Both the position numbers and the translations under genes were made by a program. 64,000 bases of DNA. It comes from Hyphomicrobiales bacterium (lineage in GTDB: Bacteria > Pseudomonadota > Alphaproteobacteria > Rhizobiales > Xanthobacteraceae). Positions 50,608-58,613 of the stretch are shown one piece after another; position 1 is the first letter of the stretch, and each line of letters starts with the position of its first letter. Under the pieces are notes generated by a model. That model saw only the letters and a program-made list of their open reading frames with translations. It did not search any database and was not told the DNA's origin. The stretch spans positions 62,001-126,000 of the forward strand of contig JACPOA010000019.1 of the NCBI GenBank assembly GCA_016185205.1, written 5' to 3'.

Positions 50608-51018
50608 TTAGTTAAGCACTCGCCCTTGCTCGCCGGGGTCGCGCGAGCGCAACCGGATTCCGAGCAGGCCGGCTCTCTTTTTCGCGAGCACCCGCTTGTA
50701 GTGAGGAAGCGGCTTACCATAGCCATCAGCCTCACGGTCCAAAGTACGAAGGGCATCCATGATATCGTCCCAACGGACAACATTGCCGGAAGGGCTCATG
50801 CGTAGTTCTGGTGCCGCCTCCAAAGCGCACGCATCGGAAGCCCATGACGCCAGAATTGCCCGCTTTTCGTTAAGCGTGAGATCAGCATCGCGCACGACAT
50901 CCATCGGATGCGCAAAGGCTCTCGCAGGATGCAAAAGCGCATCAAGGTCGCACTTGCTGTCAACGTGCGTTTCAGAGTTTGATGTTTTCAGTTTCTTCGT
51001 TTGATGCTCCATGGCCAT
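50608..51018 (-). CDS. Hypothetical protein
   Basis: MEHQTKKLKTSNSETHVDSKCDLDALLHPARAFAHPMDVVRDADLTLNEKRAILASWASDACALEAAPELR.. reads as a compact soluble protein. Confidence 0.62.
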   Translation of the reverse strand: MAMEHQTKKLKTSNSETHVDSKCDLDALLHPARAFAHPMDVVRDADLTLNEKRAILASWASDACALEAAPELRMSPSGNVVRWDDIMDALRTLDREADGYGKPLPHYKRVLAKKRAGLLGIRLRSRDPGEQGRVLN

Positions 51019-51090
51019 CCCTCCACGTCTTGAGGGAGGTGGTTCGGCTTTACGCGCGAGCCACCTCGACTGGCTTTGACGAGTTTCTTG

Positions 51091-51573
51091 CTATGCAACC
51101 TTGGAATGTTCGATGGTCCGGACCTTTTCGCCCTGACCAATGGCCTTCCCGGTCTTGATGTCGATGCGACGCGGCTTCATCGCCTCCGGCAATTCGCGCT
51201 CCAATTCGATCTGGAGCAAGCCCTCGTCGAGCGAAGCGTCCTTCACCACGACATAGTCTGCGAGATTGAAGCGCCGCTCAAACGAACGACCCGCGATGCC
51301 GTGGTAAAGATATTCGCCCTTGTCCTGCTTCTCGTCCGCGCGACCCGTGATTATCAGCATATTCTGGTTGACGGTGACGTTGATCTGGTCCGGCTTGAAG
51401 CCGGCGACCGCCAGCGAGATACGGTAAGAGTCCTCGCCGGTCCGCACGATATTGCAGGGTGGGTAATGATCCTCCGGTTCAAACCGAAGGCTCTCATCCA
51501 TCAAGTCGAACAGCCGGTCGAAGCCGATGCTGGTCCGCCAGAAGGGGTCTAGATTCAGGTTCCTCATAGCCAC
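51091..51573 (-). CDS. Hsp20 family small heat-shock protein
   Basis: PPCNIVRTGEDSYRISLAVAGFKPDQINVTVNQNMLIITGRADEKQ..YLYHGIAGRSFERRFNLADYV (alpha-crystallin domain). Confidence 0.93.
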   Translation of the reverse strand: MAMRNLNLDPFWRTSIGFDRLFDLMDESLRFEPEDHYPPCNIVRTGEDSYRISLAVAGFKPDQINVTVNQNMLIITGRADEKQDKGEYLYHGIAGRSFERRFNLADYVVVKDASLDEGLLQIELERELPEAMKPRRIDIKTGKAIGQGEKVRTIEHSKVA

Positions 51574-51656
51574 ATCCTCCGTTGAGCAACATGGAAATGA
51601 GCAGCGCGCCGGACATCCGCCGACGCCCGCACCGGGTCTATTGGCACCCCGGCGGC
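51574..51656 (-). promoter_or_regulatory. ROSE-type RNA thermometer in the hsp20 5' UTR
   Basis: Minus strand ..GCGTCGGCGGATGTCCGGCGCGCTGCTCATTTCCATGTTGCTCAACGGAGGATGTGGCTATG; TTGCT opposite GGAGGAT at the SD is the ROSE hallmark. Confidence 0.85.
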
Positions 51657-51661
51657 GGACG

Positions 51662-51689
51662 ATTTAGAAAACCGACATGGAGGTTCAAG
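51662..51689 (-). promoter_or_regulatory. Candidate RpoH-dependent promoter for hsp20
   Basis: Minus strand CTTGAA-N16-CTAAAT, placing a start site just 5' of the ROSE element. Confidence 0.45.
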
Positions 51690-51911
51690 ACCCATCACAA
51701 AAATTTTATCGAGAGGGCAGAACGCCAACAAACAAGAGGCCGCGCGCAGCGAACGCGCAGCCTCAGATACGGACCGAAAAGGTCCCACCATCCAGCGATG
51801 GCTCGGTTCGATGGGTCCGGCGGTGGATGGTAACGGACCGATAAACGCCGGAAATTTATTTTGGTTCCGAGTGAGCAATATTTTTCAGGATTTAGTGCAG
51901 GAAAATCGTCC

Positions 51912-51940
51912 TTGACAGCGTCACGCTACTAGGCTATTAT
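51912..51940 (+). promoter_or_regulatory. Near-consensus sigma70-type promoter
   Basis: TTGACA-N17-TATTAT. Confidence 0.6.
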
Positions 51941-51953
51941 TCCTTCACGATCC

Positions 51954-51991
51954 GGCCCCTGCGTTTTGCGCGCACCGGGGCCTTTTTCTTT
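51954..51991 (+). terminator. Terminator/attenuator-like hairpin just after the promoter
   Basis: GGCCCCTGCG-ttttgcg-CGCAccGGGGCCTTTTTCTTT. Confidence 0.65.
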
Positions 51992-52021
51992 CGCAAAATC
52001 AACCACAAACGGAGCCTCGCC

Positions 52022-52741
52022 ATGGGCAAAACCATGCGCGCCATCTTGGCGCGCCGCCTTTCCTTCACCGACGAACTCAAAGCCAACGTGCGCCAGCGCT
52101 TCGAGGGGAGCGACGAGCCGCTTTCGACGATGGCGGCCGACCTCGGCTGCTGCAAGACCACGCTGCGCGGCATCGCCAAGCGCGAGGGCTGGCTGCGCTT
52201 CGTGCGCCCGCCGCGCGAATTATTGCCGGCGGCGAAGTTGGCGATGCGGGCGGAGAAGTTGGCCGCTGAACCTCCCCCTGAAAGGGGGAGGTCGCCGAGC
52301 GAAGCGAGGCGGGTGGGGGTCGAAGCGACCCCCGAAGTGACCCCCACCCTTTCAGGGGGAGGGGGCGGAGAGGCACTTGCAGGGGGAGGTAGAGAAAGAG
52401 AAACCGCCGAAGCGCTGCATGCTGCGGTGGAGCAAGAGCTGGCCGAGTTCAAGGCCGAGCGCGCGCAGCTCAAGGGCAAGCCGCTCGGCCTGCTCGCGCG
52501 CGAGCGCGCGGCGCGCACGCTGGCGGGCCTCACCCGCACCCTGCAAATGCTGCAAGCCATGCGCTGCGGCGTTCTCTTACCCGAAAGCCACAATGACAAT
52601 GCCTATGACGACATGCCCGCCGACCTCGATGAATTTCGCAATGAACTTACGCGACGCATTGATGCGCTGCTCGCGAGCCCGCCGGACGAAGGAGATCGTG
52701 TGGAAGCTGCGGATGAACGAAATGATGAGGCTGGCGCGTGA
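52022..52741 (+). CDS. HTH protein upstream of terminase (terminase-small-subunit-like)
   Basis: FTDELKANVRQRFEGSDEPLSTMAADLGCCKTTLRGIAKREGWLRF (HTH), then a repeat-encoded segment, then a helical C-terminus. Confidence 0.62.
   Translation: MGKTMRAILARRLSFTDELKANVRQRFEGSDEPLSTMAADLGCCKTTLRGIAKREGWLRFVRPPRELLPAAKLAMRAEKLAAEPPPERGRSPSEARRVGVEATPEVTPTLSGGGGGEALAGGGRERETAEALHAAVEQELAEFKAERAQLKGKPLGLLARERAARTLAGLTRTLQMLQAMRCGVLLPESHNDNAYDDMPADLDEFRNELTRRIDALLASPPDEGDRVEAADERNDEAGA
52271..52362. repeat. Long palindromic G/C-rich repeat inside a CDS
   Basis: Outer arms CCTCCCCCTGAAAGGG (52271-52286)/CCCTTTCAGGGGGAGG (52347-52362) and inner arms GGGTGGGGGTC (52311-52321)/GACCCCCACCC (52339-52349), all perfect. 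Confidence 0.88.
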
Positions 52742-54014
52742 CTTCGCCCCGTTCGCGCATGCGCATCAGCGCCCGCCGGCCTTAGCCGCCAATGGCGCGC
52801 CGTGGCGCACCTGGCTGCTGCTGGGCGGGCGCGGCGCCGGCAAGACGCGCACCGGCGCCGAATTCGTGCGCGCGCTGGTGCATGGGCACGCGCCTTTCGC
52901 CGAGGCGCCGCACGGCTCCATCGCGCTGGTGGGCGAGACCGCGCACGACGTGCGCGAGGTGATGATCGAGGGGCCGTCCGGCATCCTGCGCACGGCGCCG
53001 CGCAGCGAGCGGCCGCACTGGACCAATATGCGGCGGCGGCTCGAATGGCCGAACGGCGCGGTGGCTTATGCTTTCTCGGCCGAGGATCCCGAGCAGCTGC
53101 GCGGGCCGCAGTTCGACGCCGCCTGGTGCGACGAGCTCGCCAAGTGGCATCACGTCGAGGCGACGTTCGACATGCTGCAGTTCGGCCTGCGCCTGGGCTT
53201 AGCTCCGCGCGCGCTCATCACCACCACGCCGCGGCCGATCCCATTGATCAAGCGGCTGGTGGCCGATGCGCGCACCGCCGTGACGCGCGCGCCGACGCGT
53301 GCGAATGCCGCCTACCTTGCGCCCGGCTTTGTCGACGAGGTGCTGGCGCGCTATGGCGGCACGCGGCTGGGGCGGCAGGAGATCGACGGCGAGATCATCG
53401 AGCAGCGCGCCGATGCGCTGTGGTCGCGCGCGCTCATCGAGGCGGCGCGCGTGGCAAAGGCGCCGCCCTTGGCGAGGATCGTCGTCGGCATCGATCCGCC
53501 CGGCTCGGGCCGCGCAGGCTCCGACGCCTGCGGCATCGTCGCCGCCGGCATCGCGGAGAACGGCACCGTCTATGTGCTGGAGGACGCGAGCGTGCAGGGA
53601 CTATCGCCGTCCGGCTGGGCGAGCAAGGCGGTCGCGCTCTACCGCAGGCGCAAAGCCGACGCGCTGGTGGCCGAGGTTAATCTCGGCGGCGACATGGTGC
53701 GCGCCGTGCTGCAGCAGGTCGACGCCAGCGTCGCGGTCAAATGCGTGCACGCCACGCGCGGCAAGTGGCTGCGCGCAGAACCCATCGCCGCCATGTACCA
53801 ACAGGGGAGGGTCAAGCATGTCGCCCCGCCGCTCGCGGCGTTGGAAGATGAAATGTGCGACTTCGGGCTCGACGGCTTGTCGTCGGGCGCCTCGCCCGAC
53901 CGGCTCGACGCGCTGGTCTGGGCGGTGACCGAACTGGCCGAGCGCGGCGCCTTTGCGGGCCCGCGTATCCGCAGCCTGTGGGACGGGCCGCTCACACCGC
54001 TTGGGCGGCGGTAG
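52713..54014 (+). CDS. Phage/GTA-type terminase large subunit
   Basis: WRTWLLLGGRGAGKTRTGAEFVRALV (Walker A), ALVGETAHDVREVMIEGPSGI, AWCDELAKW (Walker B), VVGIDPPGSGRAGSDACGIVAAG (nuclease). Confidence 0.88.
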   Translation: MNEMMRLARDFAPFAHAHQRPPALAANGAPWRTWLLLGGRGAGKTRTGAEFVRALVHGHAPFAEAPHGSIALVGETAHDVREVMIEGPSGILRTAPRSERPHWTNMRRRLEWPNGAVAYAFSAEDPEQLRGPQFDAAWCDELAKWHHVEATFDMLQFGLRLGLAPRALITTTPRPIPLIKRLVADARTAVTRAPTRANAAYLAPGFVDEVLARYGGTRLGRQEIDGEIIEQRADALWSRALIEAARVAKAPPLARIVVGIDPPGSGRAGSDACGIVAAGIAENGTVYVLEDASVQGLSPSGWASKAVALYRRRKADALVAEVNLGGDMVRAVLQQVDASVAVKCVHATRGKWLRAEPIAAMYQQGRVKHVAPPLAALEDEMCDFGLDGLSSGASPDRLDALVWAVTELAERGAFAGPRIRSLWDGPLTPLGRR

Positions 54015-54059
54015 GCGTTGTTATCTTTACCCTCCTGGAGGGGAGGGTAAGAAAGTGCG

Positions 54060-54911
54060 TTACGCCTTGAACGCCACGATGGTCTGCTTCTGCTCGCCCA
54101 GCCCCGTGATGCCCAGGTTGACCACGTCGCCGACACGCAGATATTTCGGCTCCACCTTGCGCCCCAAGCCGACGCCGGCGGGCGTGCCGGTGACGATGAC
54201 GTCGCCCGGCTCGAGCACGAAGAACTGCGACAGATACCAGACGATGTGCCGGCAATCGAAGATCATGTTCGCTGTATTGCCGTTCTGCCTCAGGTCGCCG
54301 TTGACTTTGGTCCAGACGCTGAGCTTCTGCGGATCCTTAAGCTCGTCCTTGGTGACGAACCAGGGGCCGAGCGGGCCGAAGGTCTCGGCACCCTTGCCCT
54401 TGGCGATGGTCTGCCCGTGCTCCATCTGGAATTCGCGCTCCGACACGTCGTTGCCGATGCAGTAGCCGGCGACCGCGTCCAGCGCCTTCTCTTTCGTCAG
54501 ATAGCGCGCGCGCTTGCCGATGATGATGGCGAGCTCGCATTCGTAATCGAGCTTGCTGGAATTCTTCGGCATCATGGTGTTGTCGTTCGGTCCGCAGATG
54601 CAGCTCGGCGCCTTGTTGAACACCACCGGCTCCGCCGGGATCGGATTGCCGCCCTCGGCCGCGTGATCTCTATAGTTGAGCCCGATGGCGATGAAGTTGC
54701 GCACGCGCCCGATGCAGGGGCCGATCCGCGGCTTGCCGGCGACCGCCTTCAGCCGCTTGATATTGGCCTTTCTGATCTTGGCGAGGCCGCCGGTGGCCAG
54801 CATCTCGCCGTCGATGTCTTTGACGATGCGCGACAGGTCCCTGATTTTGCCGTCGGCGTCGATGATGCCGGGCTTCTCGCGGCCGGGTGCGCCATAGCGG
54901 ACGAGCTTCAT
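54060..54911 (-). CDS. Fumarylacetoacetate hydrolase family protein
   Basis: MKLVRYGAPGREKPGIIDADGKIRDLS, IGLNYRDHAAEGG, DYECELAIIIGKRARYL, TGTPAGVGLGRKVEPKYLRVGD. Confidence 0.92.
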   Translation of the reverse strand: MKLVRYGAPGREKPGIIDADGKIRDLSRIVKDIDGEMLATGGLAKIRKANIKRLKAVAGKPRIGPCIGRVRNFIAIGLNYRDHAAEGGNPIPAEPVVFNKAPSCICGPNDNTMMPKNSSKLDYECELAIIIGKRARYLTKEKALDAVAGYCIGNDVSEREFQMEHGQTIAKGKGAETFGPLGPWFVTKDELKDPQKLSVWTKVNGDLRQNGNTANMIFDCRHIVWYLSQFFVLEPGDVIVTGTPAGVGLGRKVEPKYLRVGDVVNLGITGLGEQKQTIVAFKA

Positions 54912-55064
54912 GGGGTCTCCTGGGAGCGTTTGTTTTTGGGATTGGAATTGCGGTCGGCGCCGATCATGCAATGGCGGAGGGGCAGGGGGCAAGGGAGGGC
55001 AGCCGCGCGCCTAATTTATTGCCCCGGCCGCTGAACTTTCCGCGCCGCCGCGCATTAGCCGTTC

Positions 55065-55193
55065 ATGAAAATGGTCGTCATCATCGCCGCCCTCATGGCC
55101 CTGGTCTTCGCGGCCATATCGGCCAATGCGCGAACCCCGCCTGCGGTCCCGTCCGGCCTGGGCGGCACCCAATCCGTGCTGCACGCCCAATAA
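55065..55193 (+). CDS. Putative 42-aa secreted peptide
   Basis: MKMVVIIAALMALVFAAISANARTPPAVPSGLGGTQSVLHAQ; signal-peptide-like N-terminus; below the ORF-track cutoff. Confidence 0.42.
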   Translation: MKMVVIIAALMALVFAAISANARTPPAVPSGLGGTQSVLHAQ

Positions 55194-55228
55194 CGTCGAA
55201 GGCGCCGGCCGCGCGAAATCGTTGCGCG

Positions 55229-55447
55229 CTACTTCGCTTCCTTCAGCTTCCACAGCTGAAAGCCCGCGCTGGCGATCGACTTCTCGATCACGTCGCGGCT
55301 GAGCTTGTTGGGCGGCGGGAAGCCCGGCTTGACCACGCCGACCGCGTGCCAGGGGCGGAACTGCTTGGGCAGTTTCTGGCCGCCCTGATCGTCGGAAAAC
55401 GCACGCAAGTCGCGGCTGGCCTCGGACTTGAAAATATAGATGTTCAT
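55229..55447 (-). CDS. Small hypothetical protein
   Basis: MNIYIFKSEASRDLRAFSDDQGGQKLPKQFRPWHAVGVVKPGFPPPNKLSRDVIEKSIASAGFQLWKLKEAK; start refined from 55516. Confidence 0.68.
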   Translation of the reverse strand: MNIYIFKSEASRDLRAFSDDQGGQKLPKQFRPWHAVGVVKPGFPPPNKLSRDVIEKSIASAGFQLWKLKEAK

Positions 55448-55567
55448 GGCTGGTCTTTCCGCGGACCTTTGAGTCCGCTGACTGACAAACCTATAGGCCG
55501 TATGCGGGAACGCCACAAGGCAACCCCTGGTTGGCGCCGGTTCAGCCTGATTGGATCGGATTCTATT

Positions 55568-55702
55568 TTAGTGTGTGCCGGACCGCCGTCGCCGGGGGAA
55601 TGCGAGCACGCCGATGTAAAGCAGCAGGCCGCCGCCGAGCAGCAGCATCCAGTTCTGCGCCGGCAGCCCGAACAGTTCGATATTGTCGGTCAGCCAATCC
55701 AT
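55568..55702 (-). CDS. Putative 44-aa single-TM protein
   Basis: MDWLTDNIELFGLPAQNWMLLLGGGLLLYIGVLAFPRRRRSGTH; TM helix followed by Arg-rich stop-transfer; below the ORF-track cutoff. Confidence 0.45.
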   Translation of the reverse strand: MDWLTDNIELFGLPAQNWMLLLGGGLLLYIGVLAFPRRRRSGTH

Positions 55703-55997
55703 GGCGCTGGTCGGTCCTGTGGTGGGATCGGACGCGTGCCGCCAATTCTAGGCGCGGCGGCCCGCCGCAATCAGTAAATTGAGAATAAAATGCGTAAACG
55801 TTTTCGTTGCGGGAGCGTGCCTGTGGAATTGGCATGGTTACCAAATTTAAACGCAAACAGACGTATTTCGACGATCAGTTTCACCGCCGGCTAAAGAATT
55901 CCTCATATCGTTTAAGCCTGGGTCGAACGTCCAACCCAACCATCGGCAAGGCCGCGTATAGGAAGAGCACCGGCGCCGATCTCGACGGAGGACCGCA

Positions 55998-56243
55998 ATG
56001 GACGAGAAACGCAAGGTCCAGCGCCACCGCACGCTCAAGGCTGGCCACATCGCCTTCAACCGCGCCGGCACCATCGACTGCCGCGTGCGCAATCTGTCGC
56101 CGGCCGGCGCCTGCCTCGAAGTCGCCAGCCAGATGGGAATTCCGGATCAGTTCGTGCTGGTGGTCGAGGTCGACCATCTGAGCCAGCCGTGCCACGTGAT
56201 CTGGCGCACCGCGACTCGCATGGGAGTCGCATTCGGCGGCTGA
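55998..56243 (+). CDS. PilZ domain protein
   Basis: RKVQRHRTLKAGHIAFNRAGTIDCRVRNLSPAGACLEVAS..CHVIWRTATRMGVAF. Confidence 0.87.
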   Translation: MDEKRKVQRHRTLKAGHIAFNRAGTIDCRVRNLSPAGACLEVASQMGIPDQFVLVVEVDHLSQPCHVIWRTATRMGVAFGG

Positions 56244-56544
56244 GCCAAAAGGGTCGGGCCGCGCCTAAATCGCGGGCAGCGCCGGATTTGACGGCGCGGC
56301 CGGCCGGAACCGCGACCTGACACACAAGCCATTGATTTGACAGCGTTTTATAAATTTTTGGTGGCTGGGCCGCGGTCTGTCCGGTTGTGGCATTGCGGCC
56401 ACACGCCTGAAAATACGTCAGTTTTAGTGGTTTCAGCAGCGGATTAGTCACCATTCCACATTGTCGGTTGCCGTATTAGCCGTCACCATAATGCCAGCAT
56501 GCGCCGTGTCACAAAGGCGCCGCAGGTAATTTTGGGGGGTGGCT

Positions 56545-57879
56545 ATGTCGGTTCGTCACGTTAAGTCGGTTCTGTTGGCTTGCTGTGGTGTCGGTGCGTT
56601 GATTGCAGCCACGGTCGATGCGAATGCCGGCGGTTTCGCTATTCGCGAGCAGAGCGCCTACGGACAAGGCTCATCTTTTGCCGGCATCGCCGCCGGTGGC
56701 GCGTTGTCGGCGATGTTCTGGAATCCCGCGATCATCACGCAATACAAGGGCAAGACCGTCGAGCAAGATGTGGCGGGAATCCTGCCGTATTCGTCGCACA
56801 GCTACACGACCGCCACGCTTGCGGGTATCCCTGCTTTCGCCAACGCACCGGGGAACAGCGGCATCAGTGCCTTGGTGCCGTCGGGCTATTCGTCCTGGCA
56901 GCTCAACGACCGGTTTTGGGTTGGCATGTCGGTGAACGCGCCGTTCGGGCTCGGCGTCCGCTTCCCGCATCAATGGGCGGGCTCCGCTTATGGTCAGAGC
57001 TCAAAAGTCGAAACGTACAATCTCTCGCCAACAGTGGCCTACAAGATCAACGATATGATCAGCGTCGCCTTCGGCGTGCAGGCCCAATATATGAAGGTGT
57101 CCTACGATGCCTTCCTCGCCGTCAATCCGCTGATCGGCGCTGTCAACGGCGCCGGCTGGGGCTGGGGCTGGACCGCCGGCGTCACCCTGACGCCGTTGCC
57201 GAAGACGGTGATCGGCATCGGCTATCGCTCGGCGATCGACCAGAAGATCAATGGATCGCTGGATGTGCCTGCCGGCATTCCTTTCACCACGCGCGGCTCG
57301 GTCAATCTCACGCTCTCTCTGCCTGATATGATTACCGTCGGGTTGCGCCAGGGCATCGGCGATCGCTTTACCTTGCTGGCCGGGGTCGAGTGGGCGAACT
57401 GGAGCCGCATCGGCACCGCCAGCCTGCTGCAGCCGAACGGCAGTTCGGCCACCATTGGCGGCACTGCGGTCAATTTCCCATTCCAATACAGCGACGGCTG
57501 GTTCTATTCGCTCGGCGGCGAATACGCCTTGAATCCCGCATGGACGGTGCGCGCCGGCATCGCCTACGAGAAGAGCCCGATCACCGATAACGTCCGTACC
57601 CCGCGACTGCCGGACAACGACCGCATGTGGTATTCGGTCGGCGCCACCTATAAGCCGGCGAGTTTGAGGGGCTTCACGTTCGATGCCGGCTATTCATTCA
57701 TCAGCGTGAAGAACACGCCGCTTTGCCTCGGTCTTGCCTCTGGCTGCCCCACCAATCCGTGGTCCACCGGGACGACCTATATCGGCTCGACGAACTCGTA
57801 CATCAACATCTTCTCGGTGGCGGCGCGCTATCAATGGGACGACGCCGCGCCCGTCAAGACCAAGCTCGTTACCAAATAA
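56545..57879 (+). CDS. OmpP1/FadL family outer-membrane transporter
   Basis: GGFAIREQSAYGQGSSFAGIAAGGALSAMFWNPA, NAPFGLGVRFP, C-terminal VAARYQWDD. Confidence 0.92.
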   Translation: MSVRHVKSVLLACCGVGALIAATVDANAGGFAIREQSAYGQGSSFAGIAAGGALSAMFWNPAIITQYKGKTVEQDVAGILPYSSHSYTTATLAGIPAFANAPGNSGISALVPSGYSSWQLNDRFWVGMSVNAPFGLGVRFPHQWAGSAYGQSSKVETYNLSPTVAYKINDMISVAFGVQAQYMKVSYDAFLAVNPLIGAVNGAGWGWGWTAGVTLTPLPKTVIGIGYRSAIDQKINGSLDVPAGIPFTTRGSVNLTLSLPDMITVGLRQGIGDRFTLLAGVEWANWSRIGTASLLQPNGSSATIGGTAVNFPFQYSDGWFYSLGGEYALNPAWTVRAGIAYEKSPITDNVRTPRLPDNDRMWYSVGATYKPASLRGFTFDAGYSFISVKNTPLCLGLASGCPTNPWSTGTTYIGSTNSYINIFSVAARYQWDDAAPVKTKLVTK

Positions 57880-57906
57880 GCGCGCTTAGCTTAAACGCAT
57901 GAGGAC

Positions 57907-57938
57907 AAGGCCGGCGGCGACGCCGGCCTTGTTCGTTT
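57907..57938 (+). terminator. Probable Rho-independent terminator
   Basis: aaggccggcggcgacgccggccttgttcgttt. Confidence 0.7.
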
Positions 57939-57947
57939 GGGGGGCGT

Positions 57948-58298
57948 TCAGGCGTCCGGCGCGATCAGCGCCATGATATCGCGCGCGCCGTGCAGGATGC
58001 GCTCGATGGAGATTTCCGTCGGCAGGTCGCGGTAGAGGATGAGGTAGTTTCGATACGGGAGAATATGCGCATCGGCGCCAAGTTGCGGAAATTGGCGCGG
58101 CGCTTTCGCCAGCGCCTTGCAGCGGTCTTGCTTCTTTATTTGGTCGCATTTTCTACGGCGAACCGGTTCCCACTTCGCCGGAAAATGCTCCAACGCCTCG
58201 ATGAAGGTGACGGCCCGACGCGGATTGTCGGTTGCGATGTAATCGGCGATGGCCAAAAGGTCGAGTTTGGCCTCCGGCGTGAAGGCGACCGGCTTCAC
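57948..58298 (-). CDS. ParE/RelE-family toxin carrying a repeat-encoded insertion
   Basis: VAFTPEAKLDLLAIADYIATDNPRRAVTFIEALE..DRCKALAKAPRQFPQLGADAHILPYRNYLILYRD; 20 aa HFPAKWEPVRRRKCDQIKKQ interrupt the conserved helix. Confidence 0.85.
   Translation of the reverse strand: MKPVAFTPEAKLDLLAIADYIATDNPRRAVTFIEALEHFPAKWEPVRRRKCDQIKKQDRCKALAKAPRQFPQLGADAHILPYRNYLILYRDLPTEISIERILHGARDIMALIAPDA
58128..58187. repeat. Palindromic repeat (gcattttccggcgaagtgggaaccggttcgccgtagaaaatgcg type) inside the toxin gene
   Basis: Minus strand CATTTTCCGGCGAAGTGGGAACCGGTTCGCCGTAGAAAATG: CATTTTC/GAAAATG-like ends and GGCGAA/TTCGCC stem; exactly 60 nt extra relative to a canonical ParE layout. Confidence 0.78.
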
Positions 58299-58561
58299 AT
58301 CCCGCGATCCTTGGCTATCTTGCTGTACTTTTCCTTCAACTCGGCGAACACCTCTTCGGCCGGGATTCGTGGCCCGCTCTCGATGCCTGCGCGGAAGGCC
58401 TTGCGCAACTCCTCGATCTGCACGGCGCGCGACTTTTCGCGCTGTTCGAGCAGCCGCAGACCCTCGCGGATCACTTCGCTTTTTGAGTTGTAGCGGCCGC
58501 TCTTGAGTAGCCGGCCAACGAAACGATCGAATTTAACGCCCAGGGCATAGCTTGTCGGCAT
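58295..58561 (-). CDS. ParD/CopG-like antitoxin
   Basis: FVGRLLKSGRYNSKSEVIREGLRLLEQREKSRAVQIEELRKAFRAGIESG; overlaps the toxin start by 4 bp. Confidence 0.87.
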   Translation of the reverse strand: MPTSYALGVKFDRFVGRLLKSGRYNSKSEVIREGLRLLEQREKSRAVQIEELRKAFRAGIESGPRIPAEEVFAELKEKYSKIAKDRGM

Positions 58562-58613
58562 GGCGTGGCTCCCGACCTCAATATAAGCCGACCGATAACT
58601 ATTATCAATCGGC

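Noticed and set aside
56337-56354. TTGACA followed by TATAAA-like sequence upstream of the FadL gene
   Set aside because: Spacing is far too short for a sigma70 promoter.
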